64,000 nt of DNA from Heyndrickxia shackletonii (GCF_001420715.1 NZ_LJJC01000004.1:525734-589733); one strand, 5' to 3'; counted from the first letter of the stretch, positions 1-9,600 are shown. Translations and numbers: made by a program. Notes: generated from the sequence alone by a model not told the origin.

Positions 1-999
1 TATTTAAATGTTCCTTATTTTGAATTGCTGGATGGTGTAGAGGAGATTTTAAATAAACTGCCTTCTGATAAAGAGATATTAGTAGTATGTGCAAAAGAAG
101 GATCATCTGTTATGGTGGCGGATATGCTTTCGGAGGCCGGCTTGGCGGTATCCTATTTAAAAGGTGGAATGAAGGCTTGGAGTGAGCATCTAGAACCTAT
201 TAAAGTAGGCGACTTAAAAGATGGAGGGGAAATTTATCAATTCGTCCGAATCGGAAAAGGCTGTCTATCCTATATGGTTGTCTCTAACGGTGAAGCAGCG
301 TTGATTGATGCTACACGGATGACGGATATTTATCTGAATTTTGCTGACAGCATTGGGGCCAAAATCACATATGTATTTGATACCCACCTTCACGCAGATC
401 ACATTTCCGGTGGCCGCAGTATTGCAGAGAAAACGGGTGCCATTTACATGCTGCCGCCAAAGGATGCAACCGAGGTAACCTTTGAATATCAGCCATTAGA
501 AGATGGGAATGAAGTAACTATAGGAAATACTGCAATCCATATTCAGGCTCTTTATTCACCAGGTCACACCATTGGCTCTACTTCTTTTATTGTGGATGAA
601 AAGTATTTATTATCTGGGGATATTCTATTTATTGATTCCATTGGACGACCTGATTTAGCGGGGAAAGCAGAGGATTGGGTAGAAGATTTGAGAGAAACAC
701 TGTACAAGAAGTATCGTGAATTATCGGAGGAGCTCATGGTTCTTCCTGCCCATTTTATGATTATTGATGAATTAAATGATGATGGAACTGTAGCGGCAAA
801 GCTAGGTACATTATTTGCAAAAAATCATGGATTAAAGATAGAGGATGAGCATGAATTTCGGAAATTAGTGACGGAGAATTTACCGCCACAGCCAAATGCA
901 TACCAAGAAATTCGGGAAATAAACATGGGGAAAATCAGTCCTGATGAAGAAAAACAGCGTGAAATGGAAATCGGTCCAAACCGATGTGCCGTTCGCTAA
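1..999 (+). CDS. yrkH: rhodanese/metallo-beta-lactamase-fold protein, YrkH-like (5' end outside window)
   Basis: The frame is open from the first base, so the true start lies upstream. The N-terminal part is the end of a rhodanese domain with the active-site loop CAKEGSS (about nt 88-108), whose Cys would carry a persulfide. A metallo-beta-lactamase fold follows, with the metal motif THLHADH (about nt 381-402) and later SPGHT and SGD motifs. Rhodanese plus this fold is typical of persulfide dioxygenase-like enzymes that oxidise sulfane sulfur. TusA-like and TauE-like genes downstream match the B. subtilis yrkH-yrkI-yrkJ order, which is the main reason for the name. The domain order is rhodanese first, the reverse of ETHE1-rhodanese fusions. 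Substrate is inferred from family. Confidence 0.85.
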   Translation, partial: YLNVPYFELLDGVEEILNKLPSDKEILVVCAKEGSSVMVADMLSEAGLAVSYLKGGMKAWSEHLEPIKVGDLKDGGEIYQFVRIGKGCLSYMVVSNGEAALIDATRMTDIYLNFADSIGAKITYVFDTHLHADHISGGRSIAEKTGAIYMLPPKDATEVTFEYQPLEDGNEVTIGNTAIHIQALYSPGHTIGSTSFIVDEKYLLSGDILFIDSIGRPDLAGKAEDWVEDLRETLYKKYRELSEELMVLPAHFMIIDELNDDGTVAAKLGTLFAKNHGLKIEDEHEFRKLVTENLPPQPNAYQEIREINMGKISPDEEKQREMEIGPNRCAVR

Positions 1000-1005
1000 C
1001 AATAA

Positions 1006-1112
1006 AGGCTCTTTTCTTAAACTTTGTTGCTTTTGTAATCGAAAAGCCTCTTATTTGGCCTACGATGCAAAGCCTATAAATAGTGACGGTACACAAGAAT
1101 TGAAAACAGCCT
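1006..1112. repeat. MITE-like inverted-repeat element, copy A
   Basis: The termini AGGCTCTTTTC and GAAAACAGCCT are imperfect inverted repeats (10 of 11 positions). The element is flanked by ACAATAA on both sides (999-1005 and 1113-1119), which looks like a target duplication. The inner segment CTTTGTTGCTTTTGTA recurs in the related copy at 16860-16979. It lies inside the yrkH-yrkI operon and ends just before the yrkI ribosome site. It contains no credible gene. Confidence 0.6.
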
Positions 1113-1137
1113 ACAATAATAGAGGAGGAATATTATA

Positions 1138-1365
1138 ATGGAAGTAAGCAAAGTGTTAGACGCAAAAGGACTTGCATGTCCAATGCCGATTGTAAAAACG
1201 AAGAAAGCGATGATGGATCTTGATTCCGGTCAAGTATTGGAAATTCATGCGACAGATAAAGGGGCAAAAAACGACCTTTCTGCATGGGCAAAATCTGGTG
1301 GTCATGAGCTTTTAAAATTGGAAGAAGAGAATGATGTAATGAAGTTTTGGATTAAAAAGGCTTAA
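1138..1365 (+). CDS. yrkI: TusA/SirA-family sulfur carrier, YrkI-like
   Basis: This 75-residue protein has the TusA signature [15 protein letters not shown] near its N-terminus; Cys14 in the CPxP motif is the expected persulfide carrier. The fold is a small alpha-beta sandwich by family knowledge. The ATG at 1138 follows AGAGGAGGA at ideal distance. It sits between the rhodanese/MBL gene and the TauE-type exporter, so it probably hands sulfane sulfur between partners of the same relay. A MITE-like element separates it from yrkH, so transcription from yrkH must cross that element or start after it. Confidence 0.88.
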   Translation: MEVSKVLDAKGLACPMPIVKTKKAMMDLDSGQVLEIHATDKGAKNDLSAWAKSGGHELLKLEEENDVMKFWIKKA

Positions 1366-1411
1366 AAATAAGGGGACCGGAAAAGGTTCCCTTATTAAGG
1401 AGGTTTTCTCT

Positions 1412-2188
1412 TTGGATATTAGCTTCATTGTTACTATATTTATTATTGGTTTTATCGGTTCCTTTATATCAGGTATGTTGGGGATAGGCGGCGCGATTAT
1501 AAATTTTCCATTGCTATTGTATATTCCGACATTTTTAGGTGTAGCTCATTTTACATCACACGAGGTGTCAGGAATTACTGCTATTCAAGTGTTATTTGCA
1601 ACCATTGGCGGTGTCTGGACTTATCGCAAAGGAGAGTTTTTAAATAAAAAGCTGATTGTCTACATGGGCATAAGTATTTTAATTGGGAGCTTTGTTGGCA
1701 GCTTTGGTTCTAATCATATGCCGGAAAGCGGGATTAATGTAATTTATGGAATTCTAGCAGTGATAGCAGTAGTCATGATGTTTATTCCGAAAAAAGGTAT
1801 TGATGATATTCCCTTCGATCAAGTGAAATTTAATGGATGGCTCGCCGCGATTCTTGCGTTAATTGTAGGAATAGGTGCTGGTATTGTAGGAGCAGGCGGA
1901 TCCTTCCTGTTAGTGCCAATCATGTTAACAGTATTAAAAATACCAACGAGAATGACGATCGCTTCTTCGTTAGCTATTACCTTTATTTCGTCCATCGGCT
2001 CCACGATAGGCAAAGTTACGACTGGTCAAATTGATTACGCACCAGCCATTATCATGATTGTGGCAAGCTTAATTGCCGCACCAATCGGCGCAAAAGTCAG
2101 CAGAAAAATGAACACTAAAATCCTCCAAGTGATTTTAGCTGTGTTAATTTGTATCACCGCTATTAAGGTTTGGATGGATATTTTATAA
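1412..2188 (+). CDS. yrkJ: TauE/SafE-family membrane transporter, YrkJ-like
   Basis: A 258-residue hydrophobic protein with about eight membrane segments in two related halves, each carrying Gly-rich motifs ([13 protein letters not shown] near the start and [15 protein letters not shown] in the middle) typical of the TauE/SafE/YfcA sulfite or sulfonate exporter family. The start is TTG at 1412, eight bases after AAGGAGG. It is the last gene of the sulfur-relay operon, 46 bases after yrkI, and probably exports a sulfur oxyanion produced by the upstream enzymes. The transported ion cannot be read from sequence. Confidence 0.85.
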   Translation: MDISFIVTIFIIGFIGSFISGMLGIGGAIINFPLLLYIPTFLGVAHFTSHEVSGITAIQVLFATIGGVWTYRKGEFLNKKLIVYMGISILIGSFVGSFGSNHMPESGINVIYGILAVIAVVMMFIPKKGIDDIPFDQVKFNGWLAAILALIVGIGAGIVGAGGSFLLVPIMLTVLKIPTRMTIASSLAITFISSIGSTIGKVTTGQIDYAPAIIMIVASLIAAPIGAKVSRKMNTKILQVILAVLICITAIKVWMDIL

Positions 2189-2198
2189 GAGTACTGAA

Positions 2199-2237
2199 AG
2201 GGTTGCCATTAAAAATCTTTGGCAGCTCTATTTTTTA
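2199..2237 (+). terminator. terminator after yrkJ
   Basis: GGTTGCCA pairs with TGGCAGCT across an A-rich loop and is followed by TATTTTTT. It closes the yrk operon before the next gene. Confidence 0.6.
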
Positions 2238-2281
2238 GTTGCTTTTTAGACATATTATGGAGGAAAATGAAGGAATTATAG

Positions 2282-2713
<432 letters not shown>

Positions 2714-2739
2714 ACGATAATTTTTGCGGAGGTGAGAGT

Positions 2740-3558
2740 GTGAATAAAGATATTCTCTATAAAAATCCGAAAACGATTTTGAATAAAGGCACGGGTTATC
2801 TATCGGGATACACCCATTCACTTAATCCGTACACGGGTTGCTCATTTGGCTGCTCCTACTGCTATGTTCGGCAAATGCCCGTCTCTCTTTTTCGGGAAGG
2901 GGAATGGGGGGAGTGGGTAGATGTGAAAAATGGAGCAGCAGATTTGTTAAAAAAGGAGCTACAAAGAGCAAAAAAGAAGGGCGACGTTACTATTTTTATG
3001 TCATCCAGTACAGATCCGTACCAGCCAATAGAATATAAGGAAAAAGTGACTCGTTCTTTATTGGAAGTTATGGTCCAGGATCCACCTGATTTTTTATTGG
3101 TACAAACGAGAAGTCCTCTTGTACGCAGGGACATTGATTTGTTTCAACAAATGGGGGAGAAAGTGCGAATCAGTATGACCATTGAGACCGATTTGGAAAG
3201 CGTTAGGAAACATTTTACTCCTGGTGCTCCACCTGTGAATGCACGCCTGAAAACACTTCAGATGTTAAAGGACGCCGGTATCCCAACTCAAGCAACGATT
3301 GCGCCGGTGTTACCAAGCAGTGAGGCCTTCCCGGAAATATTAAAAACATTAGTGCAACGTGTCTGTGTGGATGATTATTTTATGGGTGATGGCAGCGGAG
3401 GGAAGCGGACAAAAAGATTAGGGATGGAGAAGAAGTATGAGGAGCTTGGATTACAGGAATGGTATGAACCTAATGCATATAAGATTGTTGTAGATAGGTT
3501 GAAAAAAATATTTCCTGCACAGCAGATTTTCGTAAGCCAACTCGGATTTGAACCTTGA
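2740..3558 (+). CDS. radical SAM protein, spore-photoproduct-lyase-like subfamily
   Basis: The 272-residue protein has a radical SAM cluster motif Cys34-x3-Cys38-x2-Cys41 (CSFGCSYC) in a PYTGCSFGCSYCYVR context. This context and the following SSSTDPYQPIE segment are typical of the SplB/Rv2578c-type radical SAM family. It is shorter than true spore photoproduct lyase (about 340 residues), so DNA repair is not assured. The start is GTG at 2740 after GCGGAGGTGA. A hairpin ACACTTTG/CAAAGTGT (3565-3588) follows the stop. Confidence 0.8.
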   Translation: MNKDILYKNPKTILNKGTGYLSGYTHSLNPYTGCSFGCSYCYVRQMPVSLFREGEWGEWVDVKNGAADLLKKELQRAKKKGDVTIFMSSSTDPYQPIEYKEKVTRSLLEVMVQDPPDFLLVQTRSPLVRRDIDLFQQMGEKVRISMTIETDLESVRKHFTPGAPPVNARLKTLQMLKDAGIPTQATIAPVLPSSEAFPEILKTLVQRVCVDDYFMGDGSGGKRTKRLGMEKKYEELGLQEWYEPNAYKIVVDRLKKIFPAQQIFVSQLGFEP

Positions 3559-3596
3559 TGAAGGACACTTTGAATTATTCCAAAGTGTAGGGAAAA

Positions 3597-3846
3597 AGAA
3601 AACAAAATAGTAGTAGAATTGTGCTCGAAATCGGGATTGTGCTGAGAAAAAGGGAACAATAGTAGCAGGATTGTGCCCGAAATCAAGAGAGTGCGAGGAA
3701 AAAGGGAACAATAGTGGTAGAATTGTGCCCGAAATCGAGAGAGTGCAAGGAAAAAGGGAACAATAGTAGCAGGATTGTGCCCGAAATCAAGAGAGTACAA
3801 GGAAAAGGGAACAATAGTGGTAGAATTGTGCCCGTAATCAAGAGAG
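3597..3846. repeat. 52-bp tandem repeat array, family A (five units)
   Basis: The motif GTGCCCGAAATC (or a close variant) recurs at 3621, 3673, 3725, 3777 and 3828, a spacing of 52, 52, 52 and 51 bp. Each unit contains GGGAACAATAGTAG and GAATTGTGCCC. The same family appears at 54290-54840. It fills the gap between two genes whose 3' ends face each other. Open frames over it are repeat translations. Confidence 0.85.
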
Positions 3847-3969
3847 TAAAAACAATTTTATTCTAAGCATCGATGATGGCCCCCCTTTTATTGGTAACCA
3901 GAAAGCAAATGTCTTTAGTAATCTAAAAAAGGAAGCACAATTTGTCTTCCATATGTACTCCCTTCCTAA

Positions 3970-4926
3970 TTATTTGCTTGTAATTTCTCTCATAAAAGTT
4001 AAAGTAAAATCTTCAATAAACGCAGGAATATCCGCATCCATCCCAATCCAATCAAGGGTTTCCTCTGGTTCCTGTGTTGGCTTAGGCCGGAAATCAGCAA
4101 TGCTTTTGCCGCGTGCTGACCCGAATTGCTCCACTGTTACTCTCCGGGGCACATAAGTGACGAGATTCGGATTCACAATCGCACTAACCGCAAGGACATC
4201 GTGTAAAGGTGCCGCCTTAATTCCCGGTACATTTTTTTTATAGGCATTAAGATAATAATCATAAGCGGGTTTAATGATATGATTAAAAGGTGACTTGCCT
4301 TTTTCCGCAATATAACTAATTACTTCGGGAGGTATAAGGGCTCTGCTCGTTATGTTTAATGGGTGTAAGTAGATGTTTTTTGCTTTTTCCATCACTTGGT
4401 TGGCTGCAATAGGGTCCGAATAAAAATTAGCTTCTGCTTCTGGAGTTACATTGCCTGGACCGAGGAATGCACCGCCCATAATATATAAGGCATTTATATT
4501 CTGATAAACCTCTGATCCATAGATAATTAGCGGCAATGCCACATCTGTTTGCCTACCCACGCCAACAATAATCAAGTTTTTCGGATAGGTAGTTACAATT
4601 TCAATAATTTTATTTATATCATAAACATTGACTTCCTTTGAATTGTTTGGAGGCTGTATCGGTCCAAATCCGCCTTTTCCATGGATTTCTGGATAAAATT
4701 GAGCTGGTTCTCCTGATAAAGGTCCCGATGATCCGGCAATAATCGGAATATCCCGTTTCCCTGCTAAATTCAATAAATAGGCAGTATGCGCCACCGATTC
4801 CTCCTTCGTAATATTTCCATACCCGCTTACAACTCCGACAACTTTTATTTCGGGGTGCAAAAGTGCATACATAAGCGCAAACGCATCATCCACACCCGAA
4901 TCCACAAACATTAAAACATTGTACAA
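3970..4926 (-). CDS. nucleoside hydrolase-like protein (IunH/CU-NH family)
   Basis: A 318-residue protein of the inosine/uridine nucleoside hydrolase fold, which cleaves ribonucleosides to base and ribose using bound calcium. The N-terminal motif reads MFVDSGVDDAFAL: the catalytic and calcium-binding Asp positions of DxDxGxDD are present as Asp9, Asp13 and Asp14, but the first Asp is Phe7. A C-terminal PLHDVLAV supplies the expected His-Asp pair. The TTG start at 4926 follows AAGGAGG by eight bases. It is a lone gene; the substrate is unknown and the first-Asp change makes activity less certain. Confidence 0.82.
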   Translation of the reverse strand: MYNVLMFVDSGVDDAFALMYALLHPEIKVVGVVSGYGNITKEESVAHTAYLLNLAGKRDIPIIAGSSGPLSGEPAQFYPEIHGKGGFGPIQPPNNSKEVNVYDINKIIEIVTTYPKNLIIVGVGRQTDVALPLIIYGSEVYQNINALYIMGGAFLGPGNVTPEAEANFYSDPIAANQVMEKAKNIYLHPLNITSRALIPPEVISYIAEKGKSPFNHIIKPAYDYYLNAYKKNVPGIKAAPLHDVLAVSAIVNPNLVTYVPRRVTVEQFGSARGKSIADFRPKPTQEPEETLDWIGMDADIPAFIEDFTLTFMREITSK

Positions 4927-5246
4927 AAATAATTCCTCCTTTTCAGGATGAAAGGACAGGTCCCTCGTCCCATTGCAACCGACTTCAGCAGATGATGTTT
5001 TGCTTTTATCTTACGTTGCTCAAGGAGACAAGTTCTTATCCCACACCTATCGACCTCTACTAAAGATGTTTTTATATATTTTATGATGATTAGGCAGGAA
5101 TGACCTTAAATCATTTCTAACTAAGATTGTGCTTAATCTGAGTATTCCAGAGTCTAAGCTGAAAGGTAAACGGAAATAATATGTCTAAATTCATAAAAGA
5201 ACATCTATTTTGAATATTATGTTAAAATTAGGTGGGGGGTGAGACT
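4927..5246. other. divergent intergenic region, no gene seen
   Basis: About 320 bases separate the nucleoside hydrolase start from the small membrane protein. It must contain both divergent promoters, but no convincing -35/-10 pair, riboswitch or short gene was recognised. Confidence 0.5.
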
Positions 5247-5456
5247 ATGAGCAAAAAGAGTAGACTATTATATTTTGTAATGGGCTTGTTTACGACCCTT
5301 TTACTATTGCCCTTGCTATATGCACTGGGTGTGCCTTCCTATGCTGATGTATTGACTGCAATATTTGGGGATGGGAGCATTATTTGGGCTACATCTTTTT
5401 CGCTAATACTTCTTCTGTTGATTACGATCGGTATGGGGAAAATAATTAAACGGTGA
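5247..5456 (+). CDS. small two-helix membrane protein, function unknown
   Basis: A 69-residue protein with two hydrophobic segments (about residues 8-27 and 46-64) separated by an acidic loop. The ATG at 5247 follows GGGGGGTGA. An in-frame GTG at 5232 overlaps the ribosome site and is less likely. No family was recognised. It is followed by a strong hairpin. Confidence 0.6.
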   Translation: MSKKSRLLYFVMGLFTTLLLLPLLYALGVPSYADVLTAIFGDGSIIWATSFSLILLLLITIGMGKIIKR

Positions 5457-5512
5457 GGCACATAAAAAACGTCGAGATACAAGTGATCTTCGCGTTTTTT
5501 ATGTGCCTGCTT
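5455..5512. terminator. bidirectional terminator
   Basis: AGGCACATAAAAAACG pairs with CGTTTTTTATGTGCCT. The A-tract and T-tract on opposite arms suit termination from both sides, serving the small membrane protein (+) and the amidohydrolase (-). Confidence 0.75.
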
Positions 5513-5567
5513 CAAGTTCATTTATTTTGAATTAGAATATAGAAGACACACTTCCAGTATTACCGAC

Positions 5568-6719
5568 TTAAAAATCAGAACCCTTTTCAAATACACATTC
5601 CCCTTGAATATATGTTTTTACAACAGAGGAACGTAAATCAAAAGGATCTCCACTCCAAATAGCGAAGTCTGCATCCTTTCCTGCTTCAATACTTCCAACC
5701 CTTTCCTCGACACCTAAGTGCTTTGCCGCATTGATGGTGATGGCTTTTAAAGCATCCGTTTCTGACAATCCGTTCTTCACCGCCATTATGGCACTAGTCA
5801 TTAAGTGTTCAATTCCTACGACCGGATGATCTGTTGTAATCGATACGGAAACACCAGCATTTGTAAGAGCAACAAGAGTATGCCAGCCCTTATTAGCAAG
5901 CTCTACCTTGGATTTGGAGGACATGGTTGGTCCGACCGAAACCATAACATCGTGCTCGGCAATAAAATCAGCAATCAGATGTCCTTCTGTACAATGTTCA
6001 ATCGTGATATCAATATTGAATTCCCGCTTCAGTCTTAAAACAGTGGCAATATCATCTGCGCGATGGGCGTGAACGCGAAGAGGAATTTCTTTATTTAATA
6101 CCTTGCAAAGATTTTCTAGTCCAAGATTGCGGGCAACCTTCCCATTTTCAAACTGCATTTTATAGTGCTCTGCTTCTATGAACTTTTCCCGCAATCTTGC
6201 GGCTACGCCCATTCTGGTTGTCGGCATTTTTCCTTTACCGCCGTGGACATTTTTAGGGTTCTCACCAGTAGCGGCTTTCATTCCTGATGGCTCCCGTAAA
6301 ACCATTTGATCCACAACAGTTCCTTTCGTTTTGACAACCACCATCTCACCGCCGATCACATTAGCACTTCCAGGCATAATTTGCACAGTGGTTATCCCTG
6401 ATTTTCTGGCAACTTCAAAACCAGGCTCAAAAGGGTTAATTCCATCAAGGGAACGGACCTGTGATGTAACTTCTGAACTTGTTTCATTTACATCCTGACC
6501 TGCTTTTCCGACACCTTCTTCATGTACCCCAAGATGTGTATGTACATCAATTAAACCTGGGGTGACAATTTTCCCTTCGACGTCGATGACTTTACACCCT
6601 TCCGGAATAGAAAGTGATGTTCCGATTTGCGAAAACTTTCCATCTTCAATAACGATTTTCCCATTGTCTATAACATTTCCAGTGCCATCAAACACTTTTG
6701 CGTTGATAATAGCTAACAT
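5568..6719 (-). CDS. amidohydrolase (imidazolonepropionase-like)
   Basis: A 383-residue amidohydrolase-superfamily enzyme. It has an N-terminal beta-sandwich segment followed by GLIDVHTHLG with metal ligands His60 and His62, later His residues in RVHAHRADD and IEHCTEG, and the Asp in TTDHPVV. The start is taken at the ATG at 6719, six bases after AAGGAGG; the ATG at 6725 touches that site. It is divergent from an Lrp-type regulator followed by two peptidase genes, so it probably hydrolyses a cyclic amide, N-acyl amino acid or peptide product in the same pathway. Confidence 0.83.
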   Translation of the reverse strand: MLAIINAKVFDGTGNVIDNGKIVIEDGKFSQIGTSLSIPEGCKVIDVEGKIVTPGLIDVHTHLGVHEEGVGKAGQDVNETSSEVTSQVRSLDGINPFEPGFEVARKSGITTVQIMPGSANVIGGEMVVVKTKGTVVDQMVLREPSGMKAATGENPKNVHGGKGKMPTTRMGVAARLREKFIEAEHYKMQFENGKVARNLGLENLCKVLNKEIPLRVHAHRADDIATVLRLKREFNIDITIEHCTEGHLIADFIAEHDVMVSVGPTMSSKSKVELANKGWHTLVALTNAGVSVSITTDHPVVGIEHLMTSAIMAVKNGLSETDALKAITINAAKHLGVEERVGSIEAGKDADFAIWSGDPFDLRSSVVKTYIQGECVFEKGSDF

Positions 6720-6740
6720 GGACATCCTCCTTGTTAACAG

Positions 6741-6769
6741 TTGATTTCAGAAGATTTCAACTATATAAT
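6741..6769 (+). promoter_or_regulatory. sigma-A-type promoter of the Lrp/M42/DppA genes
   Basis: TTGATT and TATAAT are separated by 17 bases. The spacer region holds GTTGA...TCAAC arms (6740-6762), a possible regulator site. It would give a leader of about 120 bases before the Lrp-type gene. Confidence 0.6.
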
Positions 6770-6895
6770 TATTCATAATATATCATTTTTAGATAGTAAA
6801 GTATATTTTTAGTATTGAAAAAGAGTTATAGATTTAAGAATTACTACTGATTTCAGTTGGGAAAGAGAAATTTTTTTGTCGGAAGAAGGAAATTT

Positions 6896-7342
6896 ATGAA
6901 ATATGAAATCGATGAATTAGACCGTGCCATGATTAAATTGCTCTCAGGGGATGGGCGCATGTCTTTTACCGAGCTGTCTTCCCGATTAAATGTTACAGAA
7001 AAAACAGTGAGAGCAAGGTATAAGAACTTAATAGAAAACGATATTTTAAGTGTTGTAGGAGTGGTGAATCCGATTGCGCTTGGATTAAAGGCAGAAGCGA
7101 TTATTCAGATGAAAATTCAATCTGGCATGCTGCAAACAGCAATTGAGGAGTTAAAAAACATCCGTGAAATTCGTTTTATCACTATGACATCCGGAGATTA
7201 CCCACTGCTCGCCCAAATCACTGTGCAAAATCAGGATGAAATTACAAATATCCTTTATAAGCTGGATCAAATTCCATGTATTAAAGAATATAAATCAATG
7301 ATTCAATTGCAAGTCTATAAAAATACTTTCGAATATATTTAG
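6896..7342 (+). CDS. Lrp/AsnC-family transcriptional regulator
   Basis: A 148-residue protein with an N-terminal helix-turn-helix (about residues 5-50; LDRAMIKLLSGDGRMSFTEL...TEKTVRARYKNL) and a C-terminal RAM ligand domain. The ATG at 6896 is preferred because GGAAGAAGGA precedes it and LDR begins the usual Lrp N-terminus; an upstream TTG frame has no ribosome site. The gene lies between the divergent amidohydrolase and the M42 peptidase, so it probably senses an amino acid or small peptide and controls both sides. Confidence 0.85.
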   Translation: MKYEIDELDRAMIKLLSGDGRMSFTELSSRLNVTEKTVRARYKNLIENDILSVVGVVNPIALGLKAEAIIQMKIQSGMLQTAIEELKNIREIRFITMTSGDYPLLAQITVQNQDEITNILYKLDQIPCIKEYKSMIQLQVYKNTFEYI

Positions 7343-7357
7343 AGAAGGAGAATGTTC

Positions 7358-8419
7358 ATGTTAGATATTGTAAAAAAGTTAACTTCCTTAAACGGCCCAT
7401 GTGGTTACGAGCACAATGTTTCCTACTATATTCGTGATTATGTAAAGGATCTGGTTGATGAGGTGCGCATCGATGGAATCGGGAATGTCATTGCAACAAA
7501 AAAAGGAAGACTTCCAGGACCCAAAATTCTATTAACAGCACATATGGATGAAGTCGGCTTTATCGTAAAAAAAATCGAAGAGAACGGCCTTATTCGCTTT
7601 GAAAAGCTTGGCGGACATGACGACCGCATCCTCCTTGCCCAAGAGGTAAAGGTTTTAGGAAACTCAGGGGAAATATCCGGAGTAATCGGAACCATGTCAG
7701 CCCACTTTGTAAAATTTGATGATCCATCCAAAGTACGCAAACATACGCATTTGTACATCGATATCGGTGCATCCTCCAAAGCGGAAGTGGAGGAGATGGG
7801 GATAGAGGTGGGCGCGCCAGTAACATGGGCAACCGAAATGAAGGTATTGGGACCAAAGGGAAAAGAAATGATTATGGCCAAATCATTGGATGACCGGGCA
7901 GGCTGTGCCGTTTTACTGCAATTGGTCAATGAATTACAGGATGAAACATTTGCAGGCGTTGTCACCTTTTTATTTTCCGTTCAAGAGGAGGTTGGCTTAA
8001 GAGGGGCGGAAACAGCCATCAAAACATTAGACGTTGATGCAGCTATCGCCCTTGATACAACAGCTGTCAGTGATACACCGGAAGAAACGATGGACAAGAC
8101 GTTGTTTTTAGGAAAAGGAACCGGAATTAAAGTGATGGATTTCAGCCTAATTGTACATAAAACAATGAAGAATCATTTAGTAAATCTCGCAAAGGAAAAA
8201 GGGATTCCGTATCAGTTAGAGATCTTTCCTGGTATTGGAACAGATGGCGGTGCCGTTGCGTTAGCCAATAACGGTGTTCCTACGGGAGTATTGTCTATCC
8301 CATCAAGATATGCCCATTCGCCGATTGAGCTGGTGAGTGTTGCAGATTTAGAGGCGACGAAGGATTTAGTGAAGGCATTTGTATTAAATTTGGCAGAAGA
8401 TACTAGTTTTGAATGGTAA
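7358..8419 (+). CDS. M42-family metalloaminopeptidase
   Basis: A 353-residue glutamyl-aminopeptidase/cellulase-M family enzyme. Visible metal and catalytic motifs are AHMDEVGFI (His), SLDDRAGC (Asp), VQEEVGLRG (catalytic Glu pair), ALDTT (Asp) and AHSPIE near the C-terminus (His). These bind two metals and trim N-terminal residues in large self-compartmentalised oligomers. The ATG at 7358 is eight bases after AGAAGGAG; the ATG at 7352 is too close. It forms an operon with the regulator upstream and dppA downstream (23 bases). Confidence 0.9.
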   Translation: MLDIVKKLTSLNGPCGYEHNVSYYIRDYVKDLVDEVRIDGIGNVIATKKGRLPGPKILLTAHMDEVGFIVKKIEENGLIRFEKLGGHDDRILLAQEVKVLGNSGEISGVIGTMSAHFVKFDDPSKVRKHTHLYIDIGASSKAEVEEMGIEVGAPVTWATEMKVLGPKGKEMIMAKSLDDRAGCAVLLQLVNELQDETFAGVVTFLFSVQEEVGLRGAETAIKTLDVDAAIALDTTAVSDTPEETMDKTLFLGKGTGIKVMDFSLIVHKTMKNHLVNLAKEKGIPYQLEIFPGIGTDGGAVALANNGVPTGVLSIPSRYAHSPIELVSVADLEATKDLVKAFVLNLAEDTSFEW

Positions 8420-8442
8420 TTTTTAAAAAGGAGCTGTGTTAA

Positions 8443-9288
8443 ATGAAAGTTTTTATTTCAGCAGATATTGAAGGAATTTCTGGTGTTGCGACTAATCAAC
8501 AGCTAAAAACACCTAGTGAGTATCAACGTTTTAGAAAGCTTATGACAGCTGAAGTCAATGCAGTTGTTGAGGGAGCTTTTAATGGCGGAGCAACAGAGGT
8601 AGTGGTCGCAGATGGTCATGGAAATATGTCCAATATATTGATTGAGGATTTAGATCCTCGGGCGAGACTAATTTCCGGAAGCAATCGCGTAATGTGCCAG
8701 TTAGAGGGATTAGATGAAAGCTTTGATGCGATTATGTTTGTCGGACATCACGGCCGTGAAGGCGGATCAGATGCGGTTATTAGCCATACATTAGCAGGGA
8801 TATGTGTGAACGAAATGAAGATTAATGGGAAAGTGGTCGGTGAAACGGAAATGAATGCTTTCGTTGCCGGTTCATTTGGCGTTCCGGCTGTATTTATAAG
8901 CGGGGATGATGCGTATGTAAAAGAGGTCAAGGAAACGCTGCCGCAAGTAGAAGCAGTGGTAGTGAAGCGTGCGGTAGATCGCTTTGCAGCTGAACTGATT
9001 CATCCAACCGTAGTGGCAGAGCAAATTCGAGAAAAAGCAGAAATCGCTGTTAAAAAAGCGAAAACAATCAAACCGCTTACTATTGATGGCCCCGTGACCT
9101 TTGAGATTCAGTTTAAAGGTCCTCAGCAGGCAAAAATGACGACCACTTTGCCAACGGTTGAAGCGGTGGATCCAAAAACGATTCGTTTTACGTGCGACGA
9201 TATGGTTACTGCCTACAAGCATATGTGGGGCTGTGTTATTATTGCGATTACTGCAACGAATGGTGTACTTGGGAATGTGAATGCATAG
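8443..9288 (+). CDS. dppA: D-aminopeptidase DppA (M55 family)
   Basis: A 281-residue cytoplasmic zinc D-aminopeptidase. Family ligands are visible: Asp8 and Glu10 in SADIEGISG, His59 in ADGHGNMS, His in FVGHHGREGG and Glu in GETEMNAF. The B. subtilis homologue removes N-terminal D-residues such as D-Ala and forms decamers. Here it is not followed by the dppBCDE transporter but is linked to an M42 aminopeptidase, an Lrp regulator and an amidohydrolase, suggesting recycling of D- and L-peptides from the cell wall or medium. The start follows AAAAGGAGCTG. Confidence 0.92.
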   Translation: MKVFISADIEGISGVATNQQLKTPSEYQRFRKLMTAEVNAVVEGAFNGGATEVVVADGHGNMSNILIEDLDPRARLISGSNRVMCQLEGLDESFDAIMFVGHHGREGGSDAVISHTLAGICVNEMKINGKVVGETEMNAFVAGSFGVPAVFISGDDAYVKEVKETLPQVEAVVVKRAVDRFAAELIHPTVVAEQIREKAEIAVKKAKTIKPLTIDGPVTFEIQFKGPQQAKMTTTLPTVEAVDPKTIRFTCDDMVTAYKHMWGCVIIAITATNGVLGNVNA

Positions 9289-9600
9289 AAGGAAAAGTGT
9301 CCTTCATCTTGTTAATGAAGGACAAACCCAGATAGTAAAATAGGAAAAGTGTCCTTCATCTTGTTAATGAAGGACAAAACCCGATAGTAAAATAGGAAAA
9401 GTGTCCTTCATCTTGTTAATGAAGGACAAAACCCGATAGTAAAATAGGAAAAGTGTCCTTCATCTTGTTAATGAAGGACAAAACCCGATAGTAAAATAGG
9501 AAAAGTGTCCTTCATCTTGTTAATGAAGGACAAAACCCGATAGTAAAATAGGAAAAGTGTCCTTCATCTTGTTAATGAAGGACAAACCCAGATAGTAAAA
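9289..9600. repeat. 52-bp tandem repeat array, family B (six units, left of IS)
   Basis: GTGTCCTTCATC recurs at 9297, 9349, 9401, 9453, 9505 and 9557, exactly 52 bp apart. Every unit can form a hairpin from TGTCCTTCAT and ATGAAGGACA. Units are nearly identical, differing mainly at AACCCAG/AACCCGA. The array starts directly after the dppA stop, is interrupted by the IS at 9601 and resumes at 11099. Confidence 0.92.
9593..9600. repeat. target site duplication TAGTAAAA, left
   Basis: This 8-bp sequence directly precedes the IS end and is repeated at 11099-11106. Eight bases is the usual duplication for the IS256 family. The target lies inside a 52-bp repeat unit. Confidence 0.9.

Noticed and set aside
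944-1138. Gene of 64 codons between yrkH and yrkI
   Set aside because: It begins inside yrkH in another frame and runs through the MITE-like element; no ribosome site.
9289-9600. CRISPR array
   Set aside because: The whole 52-bp unit is conserved; there are no variable spacers and no cas genes.
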